64,000 bases of DNA from Eutypa lata (lineage: Eukaryota > Ascomycota > Sordariomycetes > Xylariales > Diatrypaceae). Below, piece after piece: positions 35,901-48,376 of this stretch. How positions within the stretch are numbered: the first letter of the stretch is position 1; the number at the start of each line of letters is the position of its first letter. The stretch lies in assembly GCA_022661535.1 (NCBI GenBank), contig JAKULF010000004.1:558001-622000 (forward strand), read 5' to 3'. Below the pieces are notes generated by a model, which was given only the letters and a program-made list of their open reading frames with translations, had not been told where the DNA came from and searched no databases. A program made the position numbers and the translations under genes.

Positions 35901-38900
35901 TGTGTTGGGGTGTGTTGCACCGAGTAAGTTGTCCAGCGACCCCGAAGCCCCTGAACCCCTGAACTCTTTTACAAACATCTGACACGACCCAGCCAACAGA
36001 AACTCTGAGTAATGGCCGTCATGACCACCCCATAGGAATGGATGCCCCATCACAAGAAAATGCAGAGCCGAAGGAAAACCCCGTCTTATAGCTGTTAGCA
36101 TACAAGAGCAATAGTAGCAATGAGTAGAGTCCCAATTAGATTAGCATGTTTGCTAGTTTCAGCCACAATAAGTATTCAATCCCTATATCCTGGCGTAGCC
36201 CCAAGATGACAGGCTATTGACTTGTTGATCCTAGCTACAAACCTCTTTGCACGTTGCATAGACACTCTCCCATATTCCGATAAATCTGAAGAAAGCAAGA
36301 AGCAGGAGCGCCGAACCCCATACGCCGAACCACATAGTCCGGTCAAGAACACATTCGTCGACTTTCGAATTTAGCAAAGACGGAATCATCATATTAGGAC
36401 GTCATGGTCTGTGCACCCCCTATTCGTCGAGTCATTTCGCTATAGTCCATCATCAGGAAATCGAATGGCACTCGATATGCAAGGTTTCGAGCTACCTACT
36501 TGGTTTACCTAAACATAGAAGGACGCTACTTATTATCGCCTAACTCCTATCATCTTCCCTATCATCTTCAGCATACATATGTTTGTTAGACTTCATCCTT
36601 TACCTTGTTGCCCAAAAGCCAGCAGTAGAATATATGACAAGACTAACAATATTTATAACGTCTAGGTTTCTTCACTCCCTCAAATACAGGTACGACGGCA
36701 GAGAGGACGATACCAATATCCCGGACTATAGCAAGCAATACCCACACAATTTATTGTCAAGTCGACGAGCCGGCAGGTAACCAACCCTAGGTCATTCCTG
36801 ATAGCCTCTTTTAGTTATACATCTCTCCCCTTTCCAATAGTTGGTAAGTATGTTGTTATATTGAAAGGATCACCGAGACCCTGCGCAATTAAACCTCCGA
36901 CCTTAGTCCTAATTGAGCCTGCCCACTATCAGAGACTGGATTGAGAATGAGCATGAGTGGTTGCTTCAAAACATGCGCCTCGAGGCCATGTATCCCAATG
37001 CCTAAATAGAGAGCCCTCAAAGTAACATGCCAGAGACTCTAGTATTCTACTTAATAGCGAGGATTTAGGAATTCCAGCCCATAGATCTGGAGTGGATAAC
37101 TGACTGGCGCTTTATTGGAAACTTTTACATTTTCCTCTTAAGCAATAGTCATAGGCACAATTACTTTGCGTTTAGTGTTAGCTGCAGCCCGAGACACAAG
37201 AATCAGGCGTCTTCTGGAATGACAAGGTCTCATGATAGCATGGGCACCATTAACTTATCTTGCTACTATGGATGTGATAGGTATCCCCTTTCGCCCAAGT
37301 AGACTCCTGACTAGAAGCCCAAGAGATCTACCTGAAATTACTTGGAATTGGGAGGGCTAGCTAAAACTGTGTTTGGCGTAGGAAGTTTGAGTGATTCTCA
37401 ATAACCCTAGCTCATTTGATACACCATTTGTGTTGAATATAGACATAGGTTATGAGGTTATATTGTATATTATTATTACTTAGATAGATAGGTTATCACT
37501 ATGTGCAGGTAAGGGGCATCTCACGCATTATATAGCCACAGGTGTGGGGCGTTCCGGCCACCTGGATTTACCAGCCACCGTATTTCAACAATTTGCCTTC
37601 CACGTAGGGAGAGGTTTATTAAGATATCTAAGCCATCGCTGTTACAATGGGACAGTGCTAAATACGTCACCATTATTTGGTCCAAATTCTTACGTAGCCT
37701 GTATGTATGGTCAGTTGGAAGCCTTGATGAACTCCAATATGACTTTCCAGTTGCCAGGTTGGAAGGGGGTACATATATATGTAGTCACTTGCAGGCATGG
37801 AAGATCCTGTCCGCCTACTTAGGTACTCTAGGATCAATAATATGATTAGGAGTTCTGACATGGACATTTTACAAGTAGTGGAATGATAGTTAGAGGGGCT
37901 AAAATTATTTCCCGTGCATGTCGGTGGAATAATTGCATAGGTAATAAGAGGTATATCCCGGATTAAGCCTGCGGAATGATCGGGCGCCCGTGTATCTGTA
38001 AATTATCCAGGTACCTGTTAGCTGAGGAGCTCTGTACCGAGATGGGTTCTATGCTCTGTCGATGGTTCCTGGATGTCATATTTCGGTTACAGCCTGAATG
38101 ACGAGTGATAGGCAATGACGGAAGATACTATGTATGTGGTGCTATTTAAGTGACATCTGTAAGTAAACTACCAAGGTAGTATTTAAAAGATAATTGATTT
38201 CATGACATAGATGTGGGGGACTAGGTACACATAGATTAAAGATGTAAAGTCCTCGAAGCCTAAAGTTACAAGGAGTTGGTAATGTATTGCTAGCCATCTG
38301 AGGTGCCTAGAGCCACATAGGTGTCCAGTATACAAGTATGCCTCTACTGAGTCCGCTGGACCTCCCGTCTTGTTTTCCCTAAAAGAAATTACCTAGCGGA
38401 CAAGACACGGTATGGTAGCCCATCTAATCCACTACCACCTCCATACATGCTCACTGCCTCTGGAGAAAGACAGTTTAGAGTACCTACCTACCTACCTACC
38501 TACCTACTTCAGTATTTTTTCGCTGCGGCACAGAAATTTCGTTTTCCTCCCAACTAATCATGTGTCCATCCATACTATTTTTCTTCAACCTACATTTTTG
38601 TTATTCTATTCTGTCGTTGTCTTCATTGATGTACTTCAACTCTCGTGTCAAAATAGCATCACCAATCTCCAATAACCATCGTGCAAAACCCCAAGTTTAC
38701 TTTTCATCAAGTTCCAGATGGTCTTCTACTATTCATAAGTAAGTTCACGATTTCAGCGTGTAAATATCCCATGATACATCAAGTAATCATCTCTCTTCTC
38801 TTCAACCTAGCCCAAGTTGTAGCACCCAGCAATCCCTTTTACCATTCCATTTCATTGATTTCATCCCCAATATATCTTGCTATCAAGTATTGAAAACATC

Positions 38901-39415
38901 CTTGGCAAAATTAATTATCAGAACTATCATCAAGTCATCCCATCTGGTGTTGATTGACCAAGACTACCTACTTATCCTACCACCATCAACAAGGCTACTT
39001 GTGTATCCCGTATACCCCAAGTCCTACCCCCAATGGATACCTACATACAGAACACGGAAAATATCACTAAACCATCGACCCCTCACGAAAACAACTCACG
39101 TTACACTCCAAGTATTTTAATCACCTAGCTTCCACATCACATTCCCCTACAATACCTCAAGATTATCACAACCCCTGATCCTAGAGCAGGCATCGAAGTG
39201 CAAGGACTATACTGCGACACCACTGACTCGAGCAAACTGTAATGCTGTTGGCTCGTGAGCTAACCATCTTATACTGCCTTATATAGTAGACACACCTGTC
39301 ACTTAAGAACTCTACAAATAACCACCCTGTTTAGCAACTTCACTGCAACTCAGAACCTTTTTTAATTTCATTAACTTTGAATACTTTTGATTGAATCAAC
39401 CAAGGGAAAGCAATC
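32919..39415. other. Long gene-poor region
   Basis: About 6.5 kb. No intact gene recognised. A 38-codon open stretch at 35014-35130 (starting AIPKEFLFNDDHRDWWDVP and ending in an acidic segment, then TAA) follows a plausible TAACTAG acceptor and looks protein-like, but no upstream exon fits its frame. The last kilobase (38400-39415) is C/A/T-rich with an ACCT tetranucleotide run at about 38481-38508; it resembles the promoter of the decayed gene that follows. Confidence 0.5.
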
Positions 39416-39796
39416 ATGCCCCCTCGACAAGTTTGGACCTAGGAGGCCAACAACGACCTTCTGAAGAGTATTGCCATTTACGGCAATGTCTCACCCGCCT
39501 CTACCAGTCCCCGCGGGGAAAGTGAGGAACTGGCAAGCCGTCCATGGACGACCTCTTGTAGGTGACAACAATTGCACACTTCCCTATATTCGTTTTCTTG
39601 TTTTTTTCTCTTCCGACAAGAACGGCATTATGCTGGCAAGAGGACAAGACAGTTGAGGACAAGAAACCCGTTCTCACCCGCTCGAGCATCGATGCCCCTG
39701 AACTACGGCATTATGCCAGCTGAATCTCTTGGTATGGTTTTGGGTTGTCCCCTCGGACACCATGCCTTACCGAAGGAGTGCAACGACTAAAGAAGA
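39416..39796 (+). pseudogene. Decayed SANT/Myb-like small protein, copy A
   Basis: The reading frame starts at ATG 39416 with MPPRQVWT, meets TAG at 39440-39442, then continues EANNDLLKSIAIYGNVSP. This start (Met-Pro-Pro, Trp-Thr, acidic, Leu-Leu, Ile) resembles the small fungal helix-turn-helix proteins that begin with a truncated SANT/Myb-like domain. After that the frame shifts; a later segment ends with QRLKK just before a GTAAGT-like donor near 39796, as the end of such a domain often does. The premature stop and frameshift argue for a pseudogene. The family name rests on pattern memory only. Confidence 0.5.
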
Positions 39797-42509
39797 CAGT
39801 AAGTCTTTCGTTAGCTATACTTATGTTCTGTTTAACCTTTAACACTTCCTGCCGCCCCCTAACTTGAAGATAACAAGACAATGTGAGTAAAGTCTCTAAC
39901 ACTTTCTAACAGCTCAAACAATGTAGATATCCTGAAACGACCACACTTCCATGTTTTATATACCTTCCATGCTTTTATACCACTCCCATGCTTTATTAAA
40001 CTCTCTCCCATGCTACACCCGAATCCCTACGAAGTAAGTACTCGCCCCCTCTGTTAGACAAGAGACGGTTCTATGGAACCACATTCTACGAGCATGAGCC
40101 TAACTATGTGGATCAACTCGGCTACTTCAGAAACCGAAAATTCATCATTAGTTTCCGTGAAACACTTATCAAATTTGAACAAGGCCGAAACAAGTTGGTA
40201 ATTCTACATTGAGTTCCTCAGGGTTATGACGGTAAGAAAATCAACTAGTACCATTGTTAAACTCCTACACTTTGGATACCAACGTCGGCTTAGACCACCG
40301 CCGTTATGAAGCATGGTGGAAATGACGCTGACTTGCATAGATGGATAATCGAACGATACCAGATCGGAGAGGCGGGTGCAGGAGAACATATAGTGTCTAG
40401 GAGGAAGGTAGACGCCACATCTTTATGCATGGTGGATAGAACTGTGCCATTTATTAAGGCACTACATAACTAACTTATGCCTTAGAATCTTCGTCGACTG
40501 CACGGCCACTGCCAGTCCCGCCCGTAACCCGTCTCACGGGTTTGGTCCTCGCCCGGTGAGATTAGGAATCCTGCACTCGCCTTTTATGAGGTCTGCATTA
40601 TCGTCTGCACCCGCCTCCTTTCTTCTGCTTCTCAGCTTCTCGTCAGCTACAGACGTCAATTTCACCTGTCACACACCTCATCCTAGCCAGTTATAGGCTT
40701 CTGACGGCGGCGGTTTTGATGCCAAAGGCGGCAATGATCTCGAAGGCGCCGGCCAAAGACACCGTGCGGACTTGAAGCGCTAGCTTTTGACTCTCCCGGC
40801 CGCCACGTTGGCGGAGATGCAGGAGAAGGCCGCCTTGAAGGCCGAGGTTATCAACAAGATCCTCAAGGAGGGTGGTTCTTACAATTTGCTGGTTGTTCGA
40901 AAGCGGACGGGGTTTAAAGGCGCCGCCAAAGATAGGCGCCTAAGAAAGAAAGTTATGCTGCAATACCTTCAACAAGATTCTCAAGGAAAATGTGAGAGAC
41001 ATGGTGGATTGCCACTAAACGTCCAAGTCTTTTCATGTTCTGAAGATTAATACCCACCACCTGCACACATATTTACAGAGTTGTTCACTTCTCACAGACT
41101 CCAATTATCGTCACTTACATAACAAAGTATCTATCTGGTCGATAATTTCACATGCCACCATGATTCAAGATGCCTTTATGGGAATGCCTGCCCACTTTAT
41201 CCGGCAGTATGGAGAAGAGAAGGGCATCGTGCTCGTTCTCAAAGTAAGTCATTTTTTGCTCTGTTCTACCCTTTGGACCTATGAAACCTTTGTTCTTCAA
41301 GATATGCAGTCCTGTTACCTTTCTCATAGAAGACTGTAGAATTAATGGTTTTATTGGTTTGTAGCTTCTCCATTCATTCATATTCGTGGTCCTGTTTTCA
41401 TCCGAGTAGGGAGCGGGTACTCCTAGAAGCATACCAGACGAGGTAAGCACCTCTGAAAGTCTATTGCCCCTATCCACGTTGCACCCACCTCTTTAGTCAT
41501 GCTGCAGCAGCGTATTCACGATATACCTAAAAAGTGTTTTTCTTGTTCAAACCTTTGTATCCAAAGCAGGATGTGGGGATAACGGATCATCCCCAAATTA
41601 CCTTCCATGTCAAGAGTGAAATAAATGATTAACAATGGAGTTTTCTAGTGTTTTCCCCATGCTTCGACAAGGATCCTACTTCCGGCCAAGAGAACATAAC
41701 CAGAGGACTAACGCACAGCGTTCTGAGGGCAAAGTTCAAGGTCCTGCGAGGGGCAATTATGCAGTCTAATCCAGTAACGGTGTCGGTCAAGTTTCTGGGA
41801 AAGTTGATGGCTAGCCTATCTCCGCCAAGTATCAAGGAAGTAAGTTGTAATTTTATATGTGTATTAGAAAAGAGATAGGAGCTTGTGTTAACATGTTAGA
41901 CTACAGAGAGTTGGCACCTAGTGCTGTACACTGGCAGTTCCCGCGGGCTCGAGCGTGGCAGGCGAGAAGAATTGAGAGACGGATAAAAGAAAGGAGGACC
42001 AAAAGAGAAAAAGAAGAAGAATCAAATAAAATACAAAAATACAAAAATAAAACAAAATGAAAGAAAGAGGAAAAAGAAAAGAAAAAGAAAAAATAAAAGG
42101 AAAAGGAGGAGAGAATGAAGAAAAAGAAAAAGAAAAATGTTAATAACACAAGGTTACGTCTTACTTGCCTGGGATGCATTGACTGTAACAGATCTCCTGT
42201 TTGACCCCGACAAAAAAGCGGGAAGTGGTGAAAGGGGGAAGTGTCAGGCCGAGATGCAATGTAGGCAGATATCATCGATATCCGACCGGCTACCACCTAT
42301 GGTAGGAGGCCGTACTATCAAGGCGTGAAATTGTGTCGTTCAAGACCAAATCCACGGTGAAGTTGTCGATTATGACAACCTGATCCCACCTAAACTCTGT
42401 CCGCACTTCATATTCACCACTCACCTTCGACTGTCTGATACTAGACTTCCTTAAAATGGTGTATAGGAGCACATCTTCTCGAGACCTCATCTACTTGCAC
42501 ATTTACCCA
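39797..42509. other. Region with open but unassigned coding-like fragments
   Basis: Protein-like but unplaced stretches include about 40052-40210 (contains FIISFRETLIKFEQGRNKL), 40787-41050 (basic; contains MQEKAALKAEVINKILKEG) and 41157-41240 (contains MPAHFIRQYGEEKG). They are separated by stops and frame changes. They may be remnants of neighbours of the SANT-like copies. No family recognised. Confidence 0.35.
41995..42140 (+). repeat. Polypurine (A/G) tract
   Basis: About 145 bases almost entirely A and G on the plus strand, with GAAAAA and AAAATA sub-repeats. The Lys/Glu and Phe/Ser ORFs over it are artefacts of composition. Confidence 0.9.
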
Positions 42510-43028
42510 AAGAGTTTATTCGGGATATGGTTCTGCCCCATCAATCCATTTATGAGTACGAGATCATTCTCCTGGTCAACTTTGATCATTGTGACCTCCC
42601 ACAGAGCATTTCCATGTACGGAAATGTTTCCCCACCGAGAGCCGGCTACCCTTTGGGAAAGGTGAGGGACTGGAGAAGTGTCCACCCGGACATGGGACGT
42701 CAAGGTTTCGCCGTCTCCGACAGAGCACGGGACGCCTGTTGCGGCTCAGGTCTTAGCCCACATGGCGTATAATGCCCGCTGCATCTGGCTCAGATTGCAC
42801 TCTAGTTCCGTACAGGCGGCCCAAGACGATGCTCTCAGTTTGCAGAACAACGGTACACCGTTCTACACCAAGGCATTGATCGCCGAAATCATTCAGCGAT
42901 TTGATTGCTACCGGGCAGAGTCCCCCGCGGACAAGATCATCGAGGTTACCGACGTAAGAGGTAGATACGTCAGACTTATTGTCGTGAAACGGAAAGCGTC
43001 CGAGGAGGATGGCCAATTCGTGAAGTAA
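42510..43028 (+). pseudogene. Decayed paralogue of the copy-A gene, copy B
   Basis: Frame fragments here include SISMYGNVSPP followed by GKVRDW, matching copy A (SIAIYGNVSP; in another frame GKVRNW). Nucleotide similarity over about 75 bases (39468-39542 and 42608-42682) is visible by eye, with one indel. Upstream, about 42510-42600 keeps an open stretch with FIRDMVLPHQSIYEYE. Downstream, 42780-43028 is open in another frame (contains LIAEIIQRFDCYRAE). No single frame spans the region, so I call it a pseudogene. Function unknown. Confidence 0.45.
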
Positions 43029-44600
43029 GTTACCGCTATTGTACCCTCCTCCTCCACGATAGAAGAGTCAAGTGAAGTTACGATAATTACGCAAGCTCTT
43101 TTAAAAACCATGCATACTTCTTCAATCACAGCATTTGCACTTTTCTTTTTCATATCATACTCGAAAAAAATGGTCACAAGTCAAATACAATTCGTGGTTG
43201 TTTTACGGCCTCTATTTCAGGAAATGTTTAACATTACTTACGCATTCAAAGTTAACTGATTATATTAAAAGCAAAAGCCTGCTTCAAAGTATATTTGATC
43301 TTTCGATCCTTCTACTGGTAGCCCGGCGGTCTCTAGTAGATAAAGAGGATACACCAGATTACGCAGAACAGCAACTCGGAGCAGGAGCTTCTCACTCCTA
43401 ACTCCGTCAAGGTCGGCCCCTTGAGTACTACTGACAATGGTCGATGTACTCAGATTGTCAACAAGTACCCTAAACTATACAAGCTATCTTACAAATGGCG
43501 ATGAGCACGGCTAACCCTGCCGGGGATATCTTTTCAAGATTATCCCTTCGGCCTCCCTGGCCAAGTGGTTCGGTGGTTGGGACTGGGAAAGGAGAAAGCC
43601 AACGGGCTGAAGTGTAGTGATTGTCCTTATCACATAGCAACATTTCACCACTGCAGCAAAAGACGACATGGCAAGTGCAAAACTACTAGAGGTAAGACAA
43701 GTTAATCGAAGACCAGAGCTGTTCCAGCCAGCACTCAGCCCATTAGCAGCCCCTTCGGGATACTGGCTTTCACATCGCATGGAGACTGTGATGATGATGA
43801 CACCTTCGACATAGACTTCGACCTATTTGAGAAGAGTAGGAGTCTGCTCATCCAAAACTGCAAGATCCACCTTCGGATGAAGGAAAGCTCCCCGGGTGTG
43901 CAACTTTTCACAGACTGCCGCTGTACTGCAACATCTACATATTCGCTTCAGAGCCTTGTTGACGGCCAGGGAGGCCGCAGATGACGATGTTCTCCTTCGA
44001 GACTCGTCTCATGTCAGAATCTTCCAGAACATCGGTTCAAGGATATATTGCCCATGCTCACTCCAACCTGGAGCCCATTTCCGTTCTAGAATCTACTTCA
44101 ACTGAGTCGTCGTGCGCAGTCGCAGTTGATCAAACAACCTCCCATGCCTTCTACTTACTCCCATCCTAGTACTGGATGCCTGTACGGTGATTGCTATCTG
44201 CGTTAGCATCGGCATCGGCATCTCAATGCATGTATATGAAGGATGAAGCTCAAGAGCTCTAGAAGCAAGAAAGTCTACGCACAGTAAGATTGAGGGCCAG
44301 ACCGAGAGTTTGCAAGTGGCGTGGTCCCAGACCTTAGTTTGAATCAACGGATTTCAATATGCAAATTCACCAGTTGAACTACAAAGCTAAAGCTCTCATT
44401 TAATCCAAGGGGATATCGATGATGTTAAGAAGCTGTTTGTACTACTAGATTTCCTACAGCTATACAGCAGTGACAATGGGGTTTCTACGCGCTAGTGGTG
44501 CCAAAGCATTCGAGTCACGAAATGAACGACGTGGTGATTGACGAAGAAATTATTATTGGCCATGGTGCCATATTATCTGCCTACGGGCAATCGTCAATCA
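43029..44600. other. Region of broken frames
   Basis: Only short open stretches are present, for example about 43800-43975, with DIDFDLFEKSRSLL and a few later Cys. No recognisable domain, repeat or RNA. Probably decayed coding DNA like its flanks. Confidence 0.4.
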
Positions 44601-45573
44601 GCAAACGGCAACGGCCATCAGATTGTCTTGTTCAACGGGGTGGGCCAGACCCTTGGGCAAGTCCCCTTAATACCCCAAGGCAACCTTTACCGAACCAGAC
44701 AACGAACAGTTGTTCGGTAAGATCAAGAAGGGCTACTGGGATGGCATCCTAGAGGAGATGAATGCCAAGGGCTACACCTTCTCTAAGGACATGATGCAGT
44801 AAGCTGCGCATGTTTCGACTTTGTTGAGCAGCAAGGACCTAGTGGCCTTATTGGAAGGCTTGGTGGTGCTTTCGACGCCACATCCGCAAAGAGAGGCGCT
44901 TTTCGCAATCGAAGAGAATGCATGTTATTATAGGAAGCAATATGAGAGGCTTCACCGTACCTACTTCAATGCCTTTCCTTTCTCTGAGAACCAGGATGGC
45001 GATAGCGATGACGGTCCCGCTCTTGCCAAAGGCAAAGGCATCGCCAAAGCTAATGCCAAAGCAGCTCCCAAGTCGCGTAAGCATTCCATTGCCGCTACCG
45101 CTGTAGCTGCGCCTTTCTCTTCTGCGAACGACGCCGACGATGAGGATGCCAGCAAAGATACACTCATGGAACGAAAGGAGCCTCAAGCTCATGGTCTAGT
45201 CATCTGTGTGGGTCTGTTATCGGCACAGAAGTTGTTCTTCAACCGTGCAGATGCTGAGCCGAGAGGCTTGACCACACTGGTCTCTGATTCTGATTGGTTC
45301 GCCACTATCCATGCTGGGATCAAGACGGAAACAAGTAGCTATGAGAAGATTACTAGCAAGCACCCAGAATCTCCTGTAAAGGAGTGGCTCTCCCCGGGTG
45401 ACAACTTCAAGGGGAGTACCCCTACTTACAACAGGGTCATACATTCCCTTGTTTACAGATTCAAACCATTTCGTTCCTGTCTCTTTGTGTCTTTTTTCTT
45501 CTTTTCTCTTTTTTCCAAAAAGAAAATAGGGGGTTCGTCCTATCCTATCCCACAGTTACTCCTATTCCATTGA
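44601..45573 (+). pseudogene. Decayed gene fragment, possible SANT-like copy C
   Basis: Around 44702-44802 one frame reads FGKIKKGYWDGILEEMNAKGYTF and ends at a TAA. The Trp, Ile-Leu-Glu and Lys-Gly-Tyr-Thr-Phe pattern resembles the second half of small fungal SANT/Myb-like domains. The following open frame (to 45573) has no Met start. It contains a helical segment, then a Lys/Ala-rich low-complexity segment (KGKGIAKANAKAAPKSRKH) and an acidic segment. Frame breaks between the parts indicate decay, though a multi-exon gene cannot be excluded. Confidence 0.4.
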
Positions 45574-46838
45574 GTTTAGGAAGGTCATAAGACCAATATC
45601 GAGCTCCTTTGCCGATCTACGGAGCTGGTGCCCTTAGCCAGTCCTCACAGCCACCTAGCCTACGAGGTCATGCTCAGGTACCATAGATGTTCTGGAAAGG
45701 AGTCTCCTCTTCTTCGTCACATGTCGCCTTTCCTTGGGTCGGGCCGTCGAGTCATGTAAGGACTAGACGGGGTTTGACAATCCAGAGCCTGAGGCAATCG
45801 TCGTCCCCAACGAAGGAATACCAGAATGTCATGTCAAAGACAACGCTCTGAAAAGAGAAGAAGAAGAGAGTCGGACCCAAGCGGTGCTTGGTTCTGAGCA
45901 CTGGTGAACCAAAAGCTTTGCTGAGGAAAATGATACACCATACTACTTATTGTTCGTCGACTGGGTTCTAAGAACACAGAAGTCTGGGGTTACAGTCATA
46001 ACAACTTGACACCAAAAAACCCCCAAACCCAAAAACCCCCCGAAAAAACCAAAAAGAAAAACCCGAAAAACCCGAAAACCCCGAAAAAAGAAAAAGGGGG
46101 GGGGATTCCTCCAGAGTTGAGATCCTCGTCGAAACCTTCTAAATCATAAGTGCTATTTGTTATCAACTTTTCCCGCTACTCCAAATCTTGGCCCTCCTAA
46201 TCTCCAAGGAGAACAATTGATTTCTTCCGGCGCAGCGACCGGAAGTTTCCCCGGTAGACGCCAGTGAGGACGGCCAAGCGGACGACGGTCCCAAATGAAC
46301 TTCAACTCCGGTCAGACAAAAAGAAGGCAATCGCCGTTCAAGGTCGGCGCTTCAAAGCACGTGGCCAGGTTCCGGGTCAAGTTCTATCCCGGTTGCTAGA
46401 ACAAGGTCTCGTTGGTCCTATCCACCATCGTAACAAGCATGGAAACATTCAGAGTCGACCAACGGGTCATTGAAGGGAGGCTATTGGCTTCAAGCTTTCA
46501 AGTGGGCACCTTCGAAGTGCCGGGAAGCTGATTTGTGGCACTTGTCCTTTTCAGGGCTATTTTCTCAACTAAATCCCATCGTATTTATTGAAGAAACACC
46601 GATATTCGACTTTAGTTCGTCCTTTGGGAATAGTTTGGACTCGTCATTTAGGCGAACGTGAAAGAGCGGCCGGGGATGGCCAAGAACAGAAGATCTGTCG
46701 ACGCCCAACTCATCCAAAGCCTGATGCAACTCGCGGATCAGGACAATAACCAAGGTCTTGTTAGACAGATTGGCACCTGGAAAGTGGGCATTCTATAAGT
46801 AGTGTAGGATTTCAGAACAGAAAGAGCCTGTACAGCTT
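45574..46838. other. Gene-poor stretch with an A/C homopolymer-rich tract
   Basis: At 46010-46104 the plus strand is a patchwork of A and C runs that ends in a run of nine G. Elsewhere there are short ORFs without family signature; 46675-46790 holds an open stretch containing DAQLIQSLMQLADQDN that may be the 5' remnant of the RBR relic that follows. Confidence 0.45.
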
Positions 46839-47280
46839 ATGTTACAAGGCTCCAGATTAGGCGAGGCCGTGTACTACGCCATGGATACTGAATTCCTGTT
46901 TCCGCCGCGATGCTGCGAGCATCCTATACCCTTCGAGGAGAACCGGCACTTACTCGACGCCGAAGTAGCTCGGAAGTTCCCTAAGAAGGCACTGGAGTAT
47001 TCTACACCCAATCGAACGTATTGCCACAACCCACTCTGTGTGGGCTTTATTCCACAGAACCAGCAAGAGGATTCGGTAGCTGTTTGTGGGGAGTATGATG
47101 CACATGCATTGTCTGCAAACGTGCTTCGGACGTCGGGGACTGCCCTGACGATGCTGAGCTTCAAGAAGTCCTCCGTGTAGTCCAAGATCAAGGCTGGCAA
47201 CGCTGCCAGGGCTGCCAACAGAGCGCGCCATGCGGCTATGTGTTTAGGGTGCTGGCAATGCCATTGGGCAGATTATGTGT
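46839..47280 (+). pseudogene. RBR (RING-IBR-RING) E3 ubiquitin ligase relic
   Basis: RBR ligases take ubiquitin onto a RING2 cysteine before passing it to a substrate. Here one frame (46839-47100) reads LFPPRCCEHPIPFEENRHLL, then EYSTPNRTYCHNPLC and a further Cys, the end of RING1 and first half of an IBR domain. The frame then shifts: CIVCK (47105 on) and GDCPDDAELQEVL follow in another frame, then GWQRCQGCQQ. The next expected segment (about a dozen residues up to the Cys-Arg-Cys-Gly core of RING2) is missing, CGYVF follows directly, and another shift is needed for CWQCHWAD. Two frameshifts and a deletion make this a pseudogene; the N-terminal half is absent or unrecognisable. Confidence 0.75.
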
Positions 47281-47347
47281 ACCGATACTGGCTAGTAGCA
47301 AGAAAGGTGTTGTAAGGAAACACTTCTTCGAAAAGTCAGGAATCCAG

Positions 47348-47407
47348 CAGGTTGAGGGCGCATCCGGCAGGTTGAGGGCACATCCAGCAGGTCGAGGGCC
47401 CATACAG
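47348..47407. repeat. Three-copy 20-bp minisatellite
   Basis: Three tandem units of CAGGTTGAGGGCRCATCCRG type at 47348-47367, 47368-47387 and 47388-47407, differing at a few positions. It lies just 3' of the RBR relic. Confidence 0.85.
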
Positions 47408-48206
47408 GTATGAGGGAAACCTGAAGATCGACCTGCCAACCCAAGAGACTCACCCAACATTTCCTCTGTGGGAGCTTGGATTCACACCAGACGAGGTACT
47501 CCCCCTCAAGCATATAGGAATAAAGATAGATCTTAACATAATAATTAAATGCTAAAATTCATGAATGATATTCCTGGCCCTTGAAATGTACGATGGCATG
47601 CTACCGTTTTATGGTCTTGTCTGCGGGCCTAAGACTATAGTAGTCAACGTTTTAGGGGTGCAATATATTAGTTATCAGTCCTCCTCAACCATTTTGGTTG
47701 CCGTAGATCGCCTTCGCAAGCATCCATCCAGTAAGTATATTATAACATTAGAACCATATGTCAATATAGTTTCACTATAGAAGGAAATATACTCACTTGC
47801 TATGATTTTACATTCTTAGCTAACGAAGGGAAGTAAAATACTGACTATTTGCATAAGAAGCGCGTGATATTCTATATCCGATAAGGGTATAGGCTACAAA
47901 TCACCTCCTTTCTCTCTTCACAACACGAAACTCCCCAAATACTACTCGTAAAATACGAAGTATACCTAATAAAGAACTGCGAGTGCCCTAGAACCGACTA
48001 TAGAACGGGGCAATATTAGAAGGTACAACGAACATGATATAAATGATAAGATATACGAACCACTGCTACGCTCTGGGAGCGGATCCCACGGCGTTTGCCC
48101 CCAAACGATTGCTGGAGCATAGATATTGCTACGAATATAGACTGCGCTACCGCATCTGCCCTTATTCCCCCGACAGTTTCCTTCGGCCAGGAGAGACAAT
48201 TATCAC
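47408..48206. other. Intergenic region 3' of the Zn2Cys6 regulator
   Basis: About 800 bases. At 47622-47659 there is a 38-bp segment that matches the reverse complement of 56707-56744 at 31 positions. Otherwise AT-rich with no coding signal. Contains the 3' flank of the regulator gene. Confidence 0.5.
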
Positions 48207-48376
48207 TCAAGGAGGCTGGAACGTATCCCAGAGGCTTGGGAACAGCTCGCTTATAAGCGACGCATCTGGAGTTCCTATATCATCAAAATCGAAGATGGGA
48301 GAGTTCAGGTCACCAAGAGGATCCGGGCTCATAAGCCTCTCCACAACATCGGCATGCTGAGCAGGCAGAGATCCCC
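48207..48376 (-). pseudogene. Out-of-frame former C-terminus of the regulator
   Basis: In the frame next to the annotated C-terminus the sequence reads AQHADVVERLMSPDPLGDL and continues to FPSLWDTFQPP and a stop at 48207. Acidic and hydrophobic residues at a regulator's end (IFDFDD, ISELFPSLW) resemble an activation region. It connects to the upstream frame only through an indel near 48370. A sequence error would produce the same picture. Confidence 0.5.

Noticed and set aside
38412..39120. Overlapping plus-strand ORFs
   Set aside because: The DNA is C/A/T-rich and stop-poor in several frames at once; no frame stands out or has a domain.
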